DNA from: Acanthosepion lycidas
Lineage: Eukaryota; Mollusca; Cephalopoda; Sepiida; Sepiidae
NCBI GenBank assembly: GCA_963932145.1
Contig: OZ010581.1
Span: 79,039,141-79,103,140 of the forward strand
Length of the DNA stretch: 64,000 nt
Direction: 5' to 3'
Shown one piece after another: positions 10,780 through 22,009 of the stretch. The translations under genes were made by a program, and so were the position numbers. Each line of letters starts with the position of its first letter. The first letter of the stretch is position 1. The notes beneath the pieces were generated by a model. It was not told the DNA's origin. It was given only the letters and a program-made list of their open reading frames with translations, and searched no databases.

Positions 10780-11185
10780 TTCTAAAAGATGGGCGTTTCC
10801 TTCCTAAACATTTATTTGAAGTATTGGGATATGTCAACATAAATTCGTCTAGGTACCATAGCAAGGAGTTAATCTGATCAATTACCATGAACGTATTTAT
10901 AGAAAAAGCACAGGGAAGCTACATCATGGTGGTAGAAAAGAGACGCAAGGCAAGTTGCTAGGTCAAGACCAATAATATTGCTGATTTTTCTTCGGATTTT
11001 ATCAAGAATCTCTAGATATACAACAAGAGCTCCGAACTATATGTAGAAGCAATATTCAAAGTATGTTTGGATGGTAGATGCATAGATATGTAAGATAGAT
11101 TTGGGAGAGAAAAATTGTCAAAACAATTTTTCGAGAAAATAGGCTTCTAAAATCCAGTTATCACCCTTTATAGTATTGATAGGAG
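10780..11185 (-). pseudogene. Jockey-like LINE, second 3' portion (paralogous to 10200-10700)
   Basis: Shares with the preceding segment the blocks AATATTGCTGATTCTTC / ATTTTATCAA(T/G)AAT and AACAATTTTNCAAG, in the same order. It is therefore a second related copy in tandem, also minus strand and decayed. Confidence 0.6.
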
Positions 11186-11639
11186 TTTCCTTCCTAATCT
11201 TTTGTTTAAGATAGTGTGGAAAGTCAGCATCTTGATTATAGTATTATTTTCCCTTCTAATTACATGTGTTTTCCAATTTAGATTTTGCTGCTGTCTTCAA
11301 GTGATGTGCTTTTGTTATAGGTGGCTGCAGCAATCGAAGCATGAACCAGTGGCAGACATTTATAAGCCTACTATTCATCTATGCTTTGGTATGTAAGATA
11401 AGTTCAGGGGAGAAAAAATGCCAAACACGACACACTGGACCAACTTTCTTAGCAGCAGACCTAGAATTAACTAAATATAATCTTCAAACTTCATGCCAGC
11501 CGAGAATGTAAAACTGAGAAGGTGCAACTAATTACTCTCTTGAGGGTTAATATACGCCATGCTGATGGGAGGCAGGTAAGAGAAAAGCTTCGTTTTGGAG
11601 ATTTTATAATTAACAAGCTATTCCTTACCCCTGTTAACA

Positions 11640-11860
11640 ACAGGATATCTACCAACCGCCCTATGCAGTCAGATGTGGCACAAGGTGGAATTTAATGTGG
11701 GGTATCTGAGCCAGTAGGCTCGACCAAAAATTCCTCTTATACCCCGTATAAAACGGGGTCGGGTAGCTGTTTCCCGAGAAGAGTCTCTTCCCTTTGACAT
11801 AACCTCGTCTGGTGATCCTCTCTGCTCGGAGGCAGAGAGTTTGACTAGCACAGCTGAAGA
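11640..11860 (+). repeat. Structured GC-richer SINE-like repeat, copy 1
   Basis: About 210 bp with about 80% similarity by eye to 40047-40265. Three hairpins can be drawn: GAGCC-AGTA-GGCTC, ACCCCGT-ATAAA-ACGGGGT, and CTCTCTG-CTCGGAGG-CAGAGAG. It sits between Jockey-like fragments. Minus-strand open frames across it are not preserved in copy 2. No A/B boxes were identified. Confidence 0.65.
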
Positions 11861-12560
11861 ATAATAACAGACTGTAGTTCATTAATAAGATCAAATGCCA
11901 ATTTGACCTTATCAAAGTGATTCAGTCTTGCTATGTAATTGGTTGTGTCATCGGCATAGATGCAAAATTGAGAACTGATGTCATCAGGACAGACATTGAT
12001 GAAAATTAAGAACAAAGTAGGTTCAAATATAGAGCCCTGATGATAACTGCGTTAGTGCAAAATGATCAAGAAAGTGGCCGTTTGGGAGAATTTTCATTTC
12101 GCGATTTGATAAGAAAGATTGAATCAGTTGAAAAATCGCCCGGAAATACTATAGCCTTTCAGCATATGATGAAGATCGGTATACTAAAACCCAGTCAAAC
12201 GCTTTCAAGATGTCTAGAGCAATAGCTCGATCTTCACCATCCTTATCTAAAGCCTTATAGACAATTTCAGCAATAATCGTTAGTACATTAGCAATTGGCT
12301 GAGAGAATTGGATGCCATATTGCTTGTCTGAAAGAAGGTGCTGTGATGTGTTATGGTTAACCAATTCAGAGTAAATTAGGATCTCTAGTAGTTTGCCAAT
12401 AGGCTAATAGCGTCATAATTTGAAGGGTCAGACGGTTCTGGAACAACAGAGGAGGAATAGGAAAGAAAGAGACAGTCAATATCCTCAGGAAGGAAATCAA
12501 GAACGCTGCTTTCTCCTAGTGAATTCGTTTGGAAGCTGATTTTGAATGCTTGGATCACCA
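11860..12560 (-). pseudogene. Jockey-like LINE, RT fingers/palm relic
   Basis: The minus-strand frame at 12149-12364 reads LLSDKQYGIQFSQPIANVLT...RAIALDILKAFDWVL. This corresponds to the RT fingers/palm LSxxQYGFRxxxST...AxLDxSKAFDxV, in which the A motif aspartate is present. Further decayed RT sequence (an IFADDT-like region) follows at 11940-12000. It is probably part of the same insertion as 10200-11185, split by the SINE-like repeat. Confidence 0.72.
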
Positions 12561-12569
12561 GTGCCTATC

Positions 12570-13510
12570 TCTTAACATATGAGCAAGCAATAGTCAAGTA
12601 ATATTTACTGGGACTTTCATTTCCATGTATATGTAGCGAGGTTTGAAATCTTCCCGTATTGGCGTCTACATCTGACATATACGACTTTTTGGGTCGATAT
12701 AGTTCCTCTGTTCGATCTTGACATTCAGTGGGGTCAGATCTTGGGAGACAGTTTCGAATGGCTGCGAAGAGGAAGTCACTATTTGTGTGGCCGCATGTTA
12801 CTGTGAGGTCAACATAACAGTTAAAAATTTTCCGTTGGAGAGGTATGAAATTTTCTGAAGTTATTTGGTGACATAAATGCAGTCTTTATACTCTTTACCA
12901 AAACTAAAGCACAATTGGGTCTTCACAACAATATAAAGCAAAACAAAATGTAGACAAGAAGATTTATTGGATTACAACATCAGATCAATTCATAAATGAT
13001 TCAAGATAGTCGTATAAATGAGCCATAATTTATATTAAAGCCGTGTTTCCCCATTAAATTGAAGAGATATTATTGTTTTCTTTTGTGTCTTTTATTTCAA
13101 AATCCATCAATTCTCTCGCTATCCTTCAAACCAAGTAGGCAGGTCATATTATAAATATTTCTCTTGATTTATATTGTTTCACGATGTAATGACGAAGAGG
13201 GAAGCCAGTATTGATGATATATTCTCGTTTTTCCGCATTACGACGGAGTTTTAACGTTGAACATTTACTTTTGCCGTTGTGTGGAATATTAGATTTTGTC
13301 ATTTTTCGTCATCCATAATTTAACTGTCCCATAGGAAGCTCGTAAATTTGGGCGTGCTTTCATCTCATATGGGTAAGGGAAGTTAAAAAACAACGTGAGA
13401 GGATATATCATTTTCGGTCATCCATATGCCCGCTGTCCCTTGAGATGCTCATAAATTTAAAAAGGGTTTTATCACATATGGATAATAAAAGAGAGTCATA
13501 GCAATGGCAA
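12570..13510. other. No recognisable gene
   Basis: The first ~250 bp may still be decayed LINE linker. The rest is AT-rich with a repeated TCATTTTTCGTCATCCATAA / TCATTTTCGGTCATCCATAT motif at about 13300 and 13409. Confidence 0.4.
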
Positions 13511-13515
13511 TTGGC

Positions 13516-13518
<3 letters not shown>

Positions 13519-13568
<50 letters not shown>
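13519..13568. repeat. (ATCT)n microsatellite
   Basis: Perfect tetranucleotide array followed by a short GT-rich stretch. Confidence 0.92.
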
Positions 13569-13891
13569 GTGTGTGCCTGTTTGTGTGTGTGTGCATACGT
13601 CTGTGTATGTACACCGGGTATAACAGCAAAATTGTCCAAATCGTGTAAAAGCAAAATTGCCCATTTGTTAGATTAAGTTTTGTACGGTTGTATCTTAGAA
13701 ATGATTAAAGATATCTTACTGGAATTCTCTGAGGTTTTTATAACACTATTGGAATCTACGTTGAATTATAAAAATGTGTAATTACTCTCCAAGGAAGAAT
13801 CGTGATGAAATGGATCATGAACGAAAAGGACATATCCATCATTAATTAATAATAACTAAAGATCGAAAACTGGGGAAGGATTGAAATTAAG

Positions 13892-13894
<3 letters not shown>

Positions 13895-13945
<51 letters not shown>
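13895..13945. repeat. (AT)n microsatellite
   Basis: Perfect dinucleotide array of about 25 units. Confidence 0.93.
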
Positions 13946-13947
<2 letters not shown>

Positions 13948-14255
13948 GTCAATATCATTTTACAACTTATTCAAGATGATCTTCGCTCTCTCTTACATTC
14001 TAACTTTCTGTCCTGGAGTAACAATTTGCCTCAAAGGTTTCACGTAGGATTTCATTTTAAATTCTTTTTTTCACAGCTCTTTGGACTGTCTTAGGTGAAA
14101 CTCCTCCCTCGCGTGTCAAACATCTTCTGAATTGAATAAGACGTTTTCCAATTGATTTCTTTAGCTCTAAGTTGAAATGATGATCGCTCTTCCTGTTGCG
14201 AACGCCTGAGCCAGTTTATCTCTTTTTATATAATTTAAATACAAATATACACATC

Positions 14256-14258
<3 letters not shown>

Positions 14259-14316
<58 letters not shown>
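14259..14316. repeat. (TA)n microsatellite
   Basis: Perfect dinucleotide array just upstream of a dispersed repeat at 14330-14490. Confidence 0.93.
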
Positions 14317-14317
<1 letters not shown>

Positions 14318-14329
14318 CAAGATGTATTT

Positions 14330-14490
14330 ATTAAGATTTAAATTACGTAATTCTCAGTCACCTGAAGTTTGCGTTGAGCGTGAAACTGTGAGTCGTGCTA
14401 CCGGTGAGGTATAATATGCATATTTATTAATATAAACTTAACATCTTTGCTTTATTACATCGAGCACTGTTTTATTAACACCAGCACTAT
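14330..14490 (+). repeat. Dispersed AT-rich repeat, copy 1
   Basis: About 160 bp similar to 47215-47380 in the same orientation. The stretch TTACATCGAGCACTGTTTTA is identical in both copies. Shared blocks also include TCGTGCTANCGGTNAGG and ATATTTANTAATATA. Family unknown. Confidence 0.65.
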
Positions 14491-14833
14491 AAATGTTTAT
14501 ATATACATACTTATATACATTGAAATACAAACATATAATTTAACTACAAATATACACATCGAATATATATTTTGAAATATAATACACATACACAGCTGTT
14601 TCATTCACATTTCTGCATATACATATATATAAATAGAAGCACCCACACTTACACAGAAATACATAGATACATACAACTTATATTAACACATACATATATA
14701 GATCTAGACGACTCCCGTTACACCTATTTGATCATATCTCAATTAGGACTCGTTTAAACACAGACAGAAACCTACTAAAAACCATCCGCAACGTACTAGT
14801 AGAAAATAAAAGCCTAATGCCGTCATCCATATG

Positions 14834-14836
<3 letters not shown>

Positions 14837-14879
<43 letters not shown>
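14837..14879. repeat. (TA)n microsatellite
   Basis: Perfect dinucleotide array. Confidence 0.92.
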
Positions 14880-14881
<2 letters not shown>

Positions 14882-15360
14882 GAAGCAGTAATAATAATAA
14901 AGAAATCAACAACACACAATACCATTAACAATGAACACAGTCCCAACGCGCTGACCAAGTTTGGAAACTGAAATCATTTCTATAACTTCAGATACATACA
15001 TAAAGAAACACATCTTCTGTTGAAAATAAAGAATAAAAATCGTCCTTGATAATGGCTAAAAGTATAGCAGAAAGTGCTCGAATATGCAGAACCTTTAGCA
15101 GTTTGTACTCACTTTATTCCCAGAAAAGAAAACCCTTTTACGAACAGAAGAAAAATGAAATAAAAAGCTTAATCATTGTACCTTGTCAGTTGTCTTTAAT
15201 GACACTTGTATAAAAGAAGAGTTGTTGTCCAAATACACACTATATCATGGCACCCTCACGCGTCTCTTCATGTTAATTTTTGAAAATCATGTAAAATCTG
15301 TGTAAACGGTTAAGTTACTCTAAATAAATATTATTAAAGACTCCAGTTTCATTTTCAGCT

Positions 15361-15364
<4 letters not shown>

Positions 15365-15441
<77 letters not shown>
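15365..15441. repeat. Compound (TC)n-(TA)n microsatellite
   Basis: TC repeats to 15393, then TA repeats to 15441. Confidence 0.92.
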
Positions 15442-15444
<3 letters not shown>

Positions 15445-15666
15445 TGTGTTTGTGTGTTTTTATTAATGGTTGCCATTTCTCTTTGACCTTGTTAGAATGA
15501 ATCTACATATTTTCAACGTAATATCTATCTGCCTATCTTCTATAATATTTTTATAATTCACCAGAGAAATTCACTACATGTGTGAGTGAATTAGGTTCAG
15601 TGGATTGTTCTGGAAAGTAAGCAAAAATAACTATTTAATGGTAAATATCATATTATTTTGTTAGTA

Positions 15667-16874
15667 TAGGGTGTTTCAAAAAGAATACGCCAAAATCATT
15701 ACGCTGTTTTTTCAGGTCTATAGCATTGTAGTGGACTGAATCAGTGGTTATTTGATAGAGTACTTATCAAAGTTTGATTGGGTGTCAGTTTCACCGCTTC
15801 TGGTGCAGCTGAATTGTGGGAAGATCAATCAAAATGGCGACTCCTCAGCAGAAGGCATTATGCGTGCTTGAGTTCGCGAAACCAAACGCCATTTTCACGG
15901 TGCAGCGTGCTTTCAGAACAGAATTCGGCATTGATCTGCCCCATCGTGAGAGCATTCGACGGTGGGTTAAACAGTGTAAAGAGAGTGGGTGCCTGTGCAA
16001 AGGAAAGAGTCCTGGAAGACCACGTGTTACAGAGGAGCAAGTGGGGAGGATTGATGATGCTTTTGAGAGCAGACCACGTAAGTCCGTACGTCGAGCAAGT
16101 CTTCAGCTTTCCATCTCTCATACCTCTGTCTGGCATGTGTTAAAGAGACGATTACACATGAAACCATACAAACTAAGCCTCGTCCAAGCACTTACTAATT
16201 ATGACAAGGTGATGCGGAGGACATTCTGTGAGTCAATGCTGGAGATGGAGGAAGGTGATGAAACTCTCTTTTCACGTTTAGTTTTTAGTGACGAAGCGAA
16301 TTTCCATTTGAGAGGCACAGTCAATCGTCACAATGTGTGCATTTGGGGAACAGAGCACCCAAAACTGGCTATTCACTTTACTGCAAGCAGATTCGAATGA
16401 CTTCATTTTTCAGCAAGATGGAGCACCACCCCATTGGCATCTCGGGGTTAGTGCTTATCTGAATGAAAACGTGCCTCAGCAATGGATTGGGAGGAGAGTT
16501 GCTAAAGACCTTGCTCTCTGTGCTTAGCCTGCCAGATCCCCGGACCTCACTGTGTGTGACTTTTTCTTGTGGGGGTATGTTAAAGACCAAGTTTATGTTC
16601 CAGCACTTTGAGCAAGTATCGATGACTTGAAAGATCGAATAACAGCTGTAATCAACACGGCGGACCGTGACATGCTGAGGCGCGTTTGGGAGGAATTCTC
16701 ATATCGGCTTGATGTTGTCCACGCTGCCGGTGGTGGCCACATTGAGCACTTATAAAACATGAAATGAAACTTGAATGTATATACAACACATGTGTTCATG
16801 CTAGAGGTTTGTAATTTTTTTCGTTTTTGACACATCACGTGATGATTTTGGCGTATTCTTTTTGAAACACCCTG
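15667..16874 (+). mobile_element. mariner-type DNA transposon with both TIRs (1,208 bp)
   Basis: Bounded by inverted repeats of about 32 bp beginning AGGGTGTTTCAAAAAGAATA at the left and its complement at the right (16843-16873). They differ only at the outermost base and the innermost position. TA dinucleotides at 15665-15666 and 16875-16876 fit the TA target duplication of Tc1/mariner elements. One damaged transposase gene fills most of the interior. Boundaries are read directly from sequence. Confidence 0.92.
15834..16755 (+). pseudogene. Tc1/mariner-superfamily transposase, internally deleted
   Basis: The ATG at 15834 begins MATPQQKALCVLEFAK, the usual start of a common invertebrate transposase group with a DUF4817-type N-terminal helix-turn-helix. 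A GRPR hinge lies at residues 61-64 and a second HTH (residues ~88-108) follows. The first catalytic aspartate is D153 in FSDEANFH. The frame then breaks at about 16370-16400, where roughly 45-50 residues of the family's usual length are missing. The remainder lies in the next frame with FQQDGAPPHW (second Asp) and SPDLTVCDFFLWGYV (third catalytic region). It has a TAG at 16525 and a TGA at 16609 before the natural end at 16753-16755. The protein is inactive; the TIRs could still be used in trans if a partner existed. Confidence 0.9.
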
Positions 16875-16879
16875 TATTA

Positions 16880-17650
16880 TATTCAGGAAGTATTGAACAT
16901 AAACAATCAAATACGAATCCATATAATGTTTTCAATATTGATAAGCACAATACAATTACAAAATTACATAACTATTGCCCTCATTGGCACTATTAAACTA
17001 GTATATAAATTTTCGATGGTTTATTAAATAGTTTACGGCTTGTTGTTTTCCCTTCATGAAAAACTATGCGAGTTTTATTGTCAGAGGGAAACAACGCATG
17101 TTTAAAACTTTTTCCAGAGTTTCGCCTCTGGTTAAATTCACTTTTTAATTTTCAGGCAAGAAGTTAAACATGTATAGGTGTTGTTTATTTTCGTTTTTTT
17201 TTTTTTTCAAAATACTCACAATTCGGCTGTGGGAAAGAAGGAAGTGAAATACAGACTCTAAAGGAAAGCACTGTAGAAAAGTTGATAGAAGCGAAGTGCA
17301 TATTTCATAACTTCACGTTTATTAAAGCGAAACCAACTATTGGTATTTCACGGGTTTCAATTATAAAAAAATCGAAAGTAATAGCACTGAAGTGTCGGCG
17401 GATGCGAGATTGTCCGCCATTGCACAATTAATTAATTTGAAAAGCGGGAAAATCAGAGGTGCGTAGTGATTGGGCAATTAGTTTTGAATTGAGCAAAGGA
17501 ATGCAATGTGCGACTTTTATTTTTTATGGTTATAATTATTTTTGTTGTTGTTTTTGCCCTTGTTGCGTTTTAAGTTAATTCTTTATATTTTTGCAATGTT
17601 TATTGTAATTTCCTCTAATCGGGACCCGCATTTATTCTTTCTTTTATTTT
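16880..17650. other. No recognisable gene
   Basis: AT-rich spacer after the mariner element, with a T-run at about 17195. No motif recognised. Confidence 0.45.
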
Positions 17651-17657
17651 CCCAGAT

Positions 17658-17724
17658 CTCTTTCTTTTTCTTTCTTTTTTTCTTTCTTTTTTTCTTTCTT
17701 TTTCTTTCTTTTTTTCTTTCTTTC
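17658..17724. repeat. (TTTC)n polypyrimidine tract
   Basis: Imperfect TTTC/TTTTTC repeat. The overlapping 61-aa open frame (FFFLFF...) is only translated simple repeat. Confidence 0.85.
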
Positions 17725-18483
17725 TGAGACGCTTCCTCTCATCCATAGTTTATTTTTTCTTTTTTTCTTCAACCTACCACTAATCATTATGAATAACTAT
17801 TGTCAAGTTGAAGGCGCCTTATTTCCAAAGCCTTTCCAAAGCTTTACAAAAAAAATATCAGAGGTCATTTTCAAACTAACATAAATGAATTACGTTAAAA
17901 AGCAATAGTCTCCACCCCCACCCTGAAAAAAAACCTAGAAATGTTTAAGAACAAGAAATTCCCAAAAGAAAAGAAAATATGAACAGGAACGGATGTCCAA
18001 ACAATATGACAATATAGTAGTTTCCCATTTTAAAATACGCGTTCAAATTAAATTATTCTGTTTAATTCTCGAAAGTCATTCGGAAAATTATTTAGAAAAG
18101 AGGAAATTTGATGTGAAGAATGAATTCTTTCCCGAATGATAAATCAAATCTTAATAAAATAATAAAATGATAGTTTTGTATAGAAAAGGAGAAAACACTT
18201 CTGTTTTATGCGTTTGTACGCAGGTCGACCCACTCTTTTCTCCAGTATCGAATAAAAAGACATTACCGAAAGATGCATTCGTGTGCATTAAACATCGGCA
18301 TTATTCCCAATTCATACTTAAATATTATCAAATAATATGCATTTTAGTGGAAGCATCAGTTGTGTTTTATACACGGTGCCAATCTAAAAAAAGACTCAAA
18401 GAAAATAATGAAAAATTTTAAATGTTTAAGAAAACTGCGTCAGATTTCCGTTGATAAAATATAAAAAAGGTAAATATTACACG

Positions 18484-18541
<58 letters not shown>

Positions 18542-18562
18542 GAATATTTCTCTCTAAGTAAG

Positions 18563-18625
<63 letters not shown>

Positions 18626-18670
18626 GAATCTTTCTCTCTAAGTAAGTATGTATGTATGTATGTATGTATG

Positions 18671-18709
<39 letters not shown>
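18484..18709. repeat. Nested (ATCT)n/(ATGT)n arrays with a duplicated spacer
   Basis: ATCT arrays at 18484-18541, 18563-18625 and 18671-18709 and an ATGT array at 18647-18672. The spacer TTTCTCTCTAAGTAAGTAT occurs twice (about 18546 and 18631), so an array-plus-spacer unit was duplicated. Confidence 0.9.
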
Positions 18710-18744
18710 TTTCTTCACATTCTCTTTATCTCTATCCATACCTT

Positions 18745-18795
18745 TCTTTCTTTTTCATGTTTCTTCAACTTTATAATTCAGTTCAAATAGTTCGA
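18745..18795 (-). repeat. Short mariner fragment between ATCT arrays
   Basis: About 40 bp (TTTTCATGTTTCTTCAACTT onward to CAGTTCAAATAG) identical to part of the SETMAR-like mariner relic near 20080-20120, where it encodes a KLKKHEK segment on the minus strand. Confidence 0.6.
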
Positions 18796-18805
18796 CAGTC
18801 TCTCT

Positions 18806-18806
<1 letters not shown>

Positions 18807-18865
<59 letters not shown>
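18807..18865. repeat. (ATCT)n microsatellite
   Basis: Perfect tetranucleotide array. Confidence 0.92.
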
Positions 18866-18879
18866 GTAGAGAATAAATA

Positions 18880-19550
18880 TGTAAAAGCTGTTTTTTCCAG
18901 CGTTATCATCGACAGAAGGAAATTAGTGATGCATATATATTGCCAAGACTGATTGGAAATACACTGAATATTTTAATATTTTTTAAAACTACAAGTGATA
19001 ACTTATTTTAATAAGAAAGTAGAGAGTAATTGATTTACTGATTATATAATTATCAAGTGGTTTACCTTTCGATTCCTGTCTTCTTCTGGCTAAATATAAA
19101 TATTTACGAAGTTTCATTTGTCCCAAAGCATAAAGAAAATTTGGAAAATGAATAAATTATCTCCATGACACTGAAAACAATATTCTTAACCAGGACAGTC
19201 ACAGTATTCATCTTGATAAATTAATACAAACTTCTATCACTTTTCGGATAAGATAGTTCAAACAGATGTATCATGCATTCCAGATGTTGTATTACGATAT
19301 GATCCCTTTCGCCATATTAAACAGCACTTGTGGCCGTGTTGTTACTGTCAACGTTACTTAACATAAAGCAATTTCAAAATATACATGTATATCCGAAAAA
19401 GGATTATGAATTATCAGGTAGTTTAGAAATTAATGCAGGTTTTTAAATATTACTTTGTAAACAGAATATATCGTTTCGGGATAAACTTTATTGATTAAAA
19501 TAAAAAAAAGTACACTTTAGACATTTTTGCAACAACATACAAGTTTACTT
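18880..19550. other. No recognisable gene
   Basis: AT-rich spacer with no peptide or repeat recognised. Confidence 0.4.
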
Positions 19551-19559
19551 ATTCTAATA

Positions 19560-20240
19560 ACATAGAATTTAGAAGTTCTGCGAGTGGCAAATTCTTGAAG
19601 GCATTTTTGGCGGTTGTTTAAATGTTGAAGAATTTTCCTTGCAAGATGTTGTCGAAATGCCTGAACCGTAGCCAGTTGGAGAATATACTGGACGAGTCAA
19701 TGTTTCGTAGCCAAGTTCTTTCAAATCGTTCATTAGTGGCACGATATGTGGTCCACTATTGTCTTTGAAGAGGATTGTATCTTTTCTTTTGATCAATGCT
19801 TCATCGCGTACAAATTGTTGCAAATTTTAATGAATTTCATCAATTTCTTTACTTCTCTTATCTGATTGTTTTGCAAAGATCCAAAATGCTGAAGTTGACA
19901 TAATATCTTTCTTTGTTGTAATTTAGGTTTTGCGATATTTAGCTCTGAAATTCAGCATCTGAACGTCATCCATGATTGCATTCGATTTCCATTGCACATC
20001 ACAAAATGGCCGTTTTTGTTGCACAGACATCGTAATGGCGATTTCTCTGGTTTTCGTTCTCTTTGTGCGGTATCCGTTTTTCATGTTTCTTCAACTTTAT
20101 AATTCAGTTCAAATAGTCGATAATTTTTTCCAATACTTGCATCTAACTCTCGTGTAAGCTATCACCATTTGTGAGACACTGCGAACGAGTTGAAACGCAT
20201 TTGCGCCAAAAGGCTCCTTTTGACATTTTAAGTTCAAAGA
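19560..20240 (-). pseudogene. SETMAR/irritans-like mariner transposase relic
   Basis: Minus-strand frame 19569-19823 reads TILFKDNSGPHIVPL...LKELGYETLTRPVYSPT. This corresponds to the catalytic block LHDNARPHVA...LNELGYEVLPHPPYSPDL of SETMAR-type mariners, with the second catalytic Asp kept (KDNSGPH). Further upstream in the gene (plus-strand ~20030-20130) a decayed HTH end reads KLKKHEKRIPHKENENQRNR, matching the KLDKWVPHELxENQKNRR region. Stops and frameshifts lie between. The TIRs are not recognised. The C terminus diverges after YSPT. Confidence 0.78.
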
Positions 20241-20835
20241 CCTGAAAAACTAAAAAAACTAAAAATAAAAATAAAACTTATATTAGAAATCCATTAAATA
20301 GATAGAAAAGCATAAACTTTAAACTGATATATAATTGTACACATGTTTAGTGATTACTTTTATTAATAATGTGGAAATAAATAAGGTTATATAACTGACA
20401 TTAATTTCTGAACAACCTAGAAAACATTTTGATCCTCCAAAATAATCCTCTCTCCTACTTCGAGAGGAATCGCAAAATTAATCACGAGGTATACAAAGAT
20501 GTCATATCTCTTTGATTCTTTGTGTTGACAATGTGATCTATCACAGCAGAAAATATGAAACAATACGGCGTCAAAACCGTGTGTACCGTCTTTTCCGTAA
20601 GATTATGTAATCGCTCGCCAGATACATAGATTTAAATATTATCACCAGGTAGACGTGTCTGTTAATACTTGCTGGAAATCTGTTATTCTTCCTCCAGGTT
20701 GGTTCTCCAAAAGAAAACGGGATTCACTTTCCTCGCTTCTGTCTATATTAATTATACTTAAATGTCATTACGAGAAGACAATCTCAAGCATATGCTTTCA
20801 AAACATCCGAACTAAAACTGCTGATATTCTCAACT

Positions 20836-21120
20836 AAGAAGGTGTAGGTGTTAGATCGGGAAGCCGAGTTCGAATTCCACTCGAATCCATTACTTTCACT
20901 TACGTGCTAACACCCTTGGGAAAGGTATGAATCTTCTTCTCTCCCCAGCTATGGGTAAATAGCAGGGCAGACCGGGTTCTATAGCCTTGGATGGCAACTG
21001 GTCTACCGCGGAAAAAAATGGTAACCGACTGCGGGAAAAATCTGCCTCGTCAGTCATGTATCGAAAGATACATGATCGACTATACGTGTGTCACGCATGA
21101 CACATAACGGAACTGAGATG
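20836..21120 (+). repeat. tRNA-derived SINE (family 1), near full length
   Basis: The head carries AGCCGAGTTCGAATTCC (B-box match GTTCGAATTCC). The body has CTTGGGAAAGGTATGAATC, CTCCCCAGCTATGGGTAAAT, GGCAACTGGTCTACCGCGG and a hairpin ATGTATCGAAAGATACAT. The same blocks occur in reverse order at 28306-28590. The 5' head is partly decayed. Confidence 0.8.
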
Positions 21121-21360
21121 TTAGTTGTTCAAATGAATTAAATGAATATTGGCAAGAGAATAGAGTTTATGGAGGACAGTTTAAGATGCTAGATACAAAT
21201 TGGAGACATCAATCTGTTATTTTCCCAGTTAGATCGTATACCGCATTGTGTTACTAATTCCTCCACATTTTCCGGATCTCTATCCTACGAACACGCATTG
21301 TAAATACAGTAAATAATGCTAAATTTTAATGAAAACTGCATAGAAAAATCAATCTTTGCA

Positions 21361-21625
21361 ATCCTTGCTTTTGACTGGGCTCGAATGCCACCATCTGTCA
21401 CGGGTGGAAAATATCGATTTCGGCCATGAAGCTGGTCTCTGTAAGTGAATCTGTTTTTTGTTACGCGTTCCTCGAATAAAAATATAGTAATTGACTAAGC
21501 GTAGCTTAGATGCGGCATAAAGTCTAATGTATGGGCCACCTAATAAGTACCTCACTACTCAGTCGTAATTGATCCAGCGAGTTAAGATTGCTAAGTATAA
21601 CACTACGCGCCTTCCTCGAATAAAG
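21361..21625 (-). repeat. tRNA-derived SINE (family 2), decayed copy
   Basis: Shares CTCACTACTCAGTCGTAATTG and GGCATAAAGTCTAATGTA-like blocks with 25793-25925, in the same orientation. The tRNA-like head is more degraded than in that copy. Confidence 0.65.
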
Positions 21626-21639
21626 ATATTTGGCCAAAA

Positions 21640-22000
21640 ACTGTCATAATAATACATAATTATAGCACAGAAACCAGGAAGATACACCTAGGCATTCTCC
21701 CTTTTTATCTATACACGGTTGTATGCTTGTACACGAGTAAAAATTGCCTTTACACAATTTGGCCAACGAACTACCACTTAAAAAAAACACACCGTCTTCA
21801 TTGTTTTACTGCAAATAGGATCGTTTATCACGAGGCGTTTTTGCAAATAGCGGGAAATCAAAAATAGTAAGGTGTCGAAAATGGTGACAAGTTAAATAGG
21901 TCGGGAAATCAACTGAACTTGATAATCGCTGAAATATTTAATTAAATATTATCAAGAACCAAACAAGATTCATATGGAATGTAGTTATTTTAAGTAACGT
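21640..22000. other. No recognisable gene
   Basis: Spacer; a short match to sequence near 13620 (CAAAATTG / GTGTAAA motifs) is too weak to name a repeat. Confidence 0.35.
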
Positions 22001-22009
22001 GTCCCTTTA

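Noticed and set aside
13600..13670. Similarity to inverted sequence at 21720-21780
   Set aside because: Only short shared words (GTGTAAA, CAAAATTG); too weak to call a repeat family.
18484..18709. CRISPR-like regular repeats
   Set aside because: The spacing comes from tetranucleotide arrays; spacers are duplicates, not unique, and the genome is eukaryotic.
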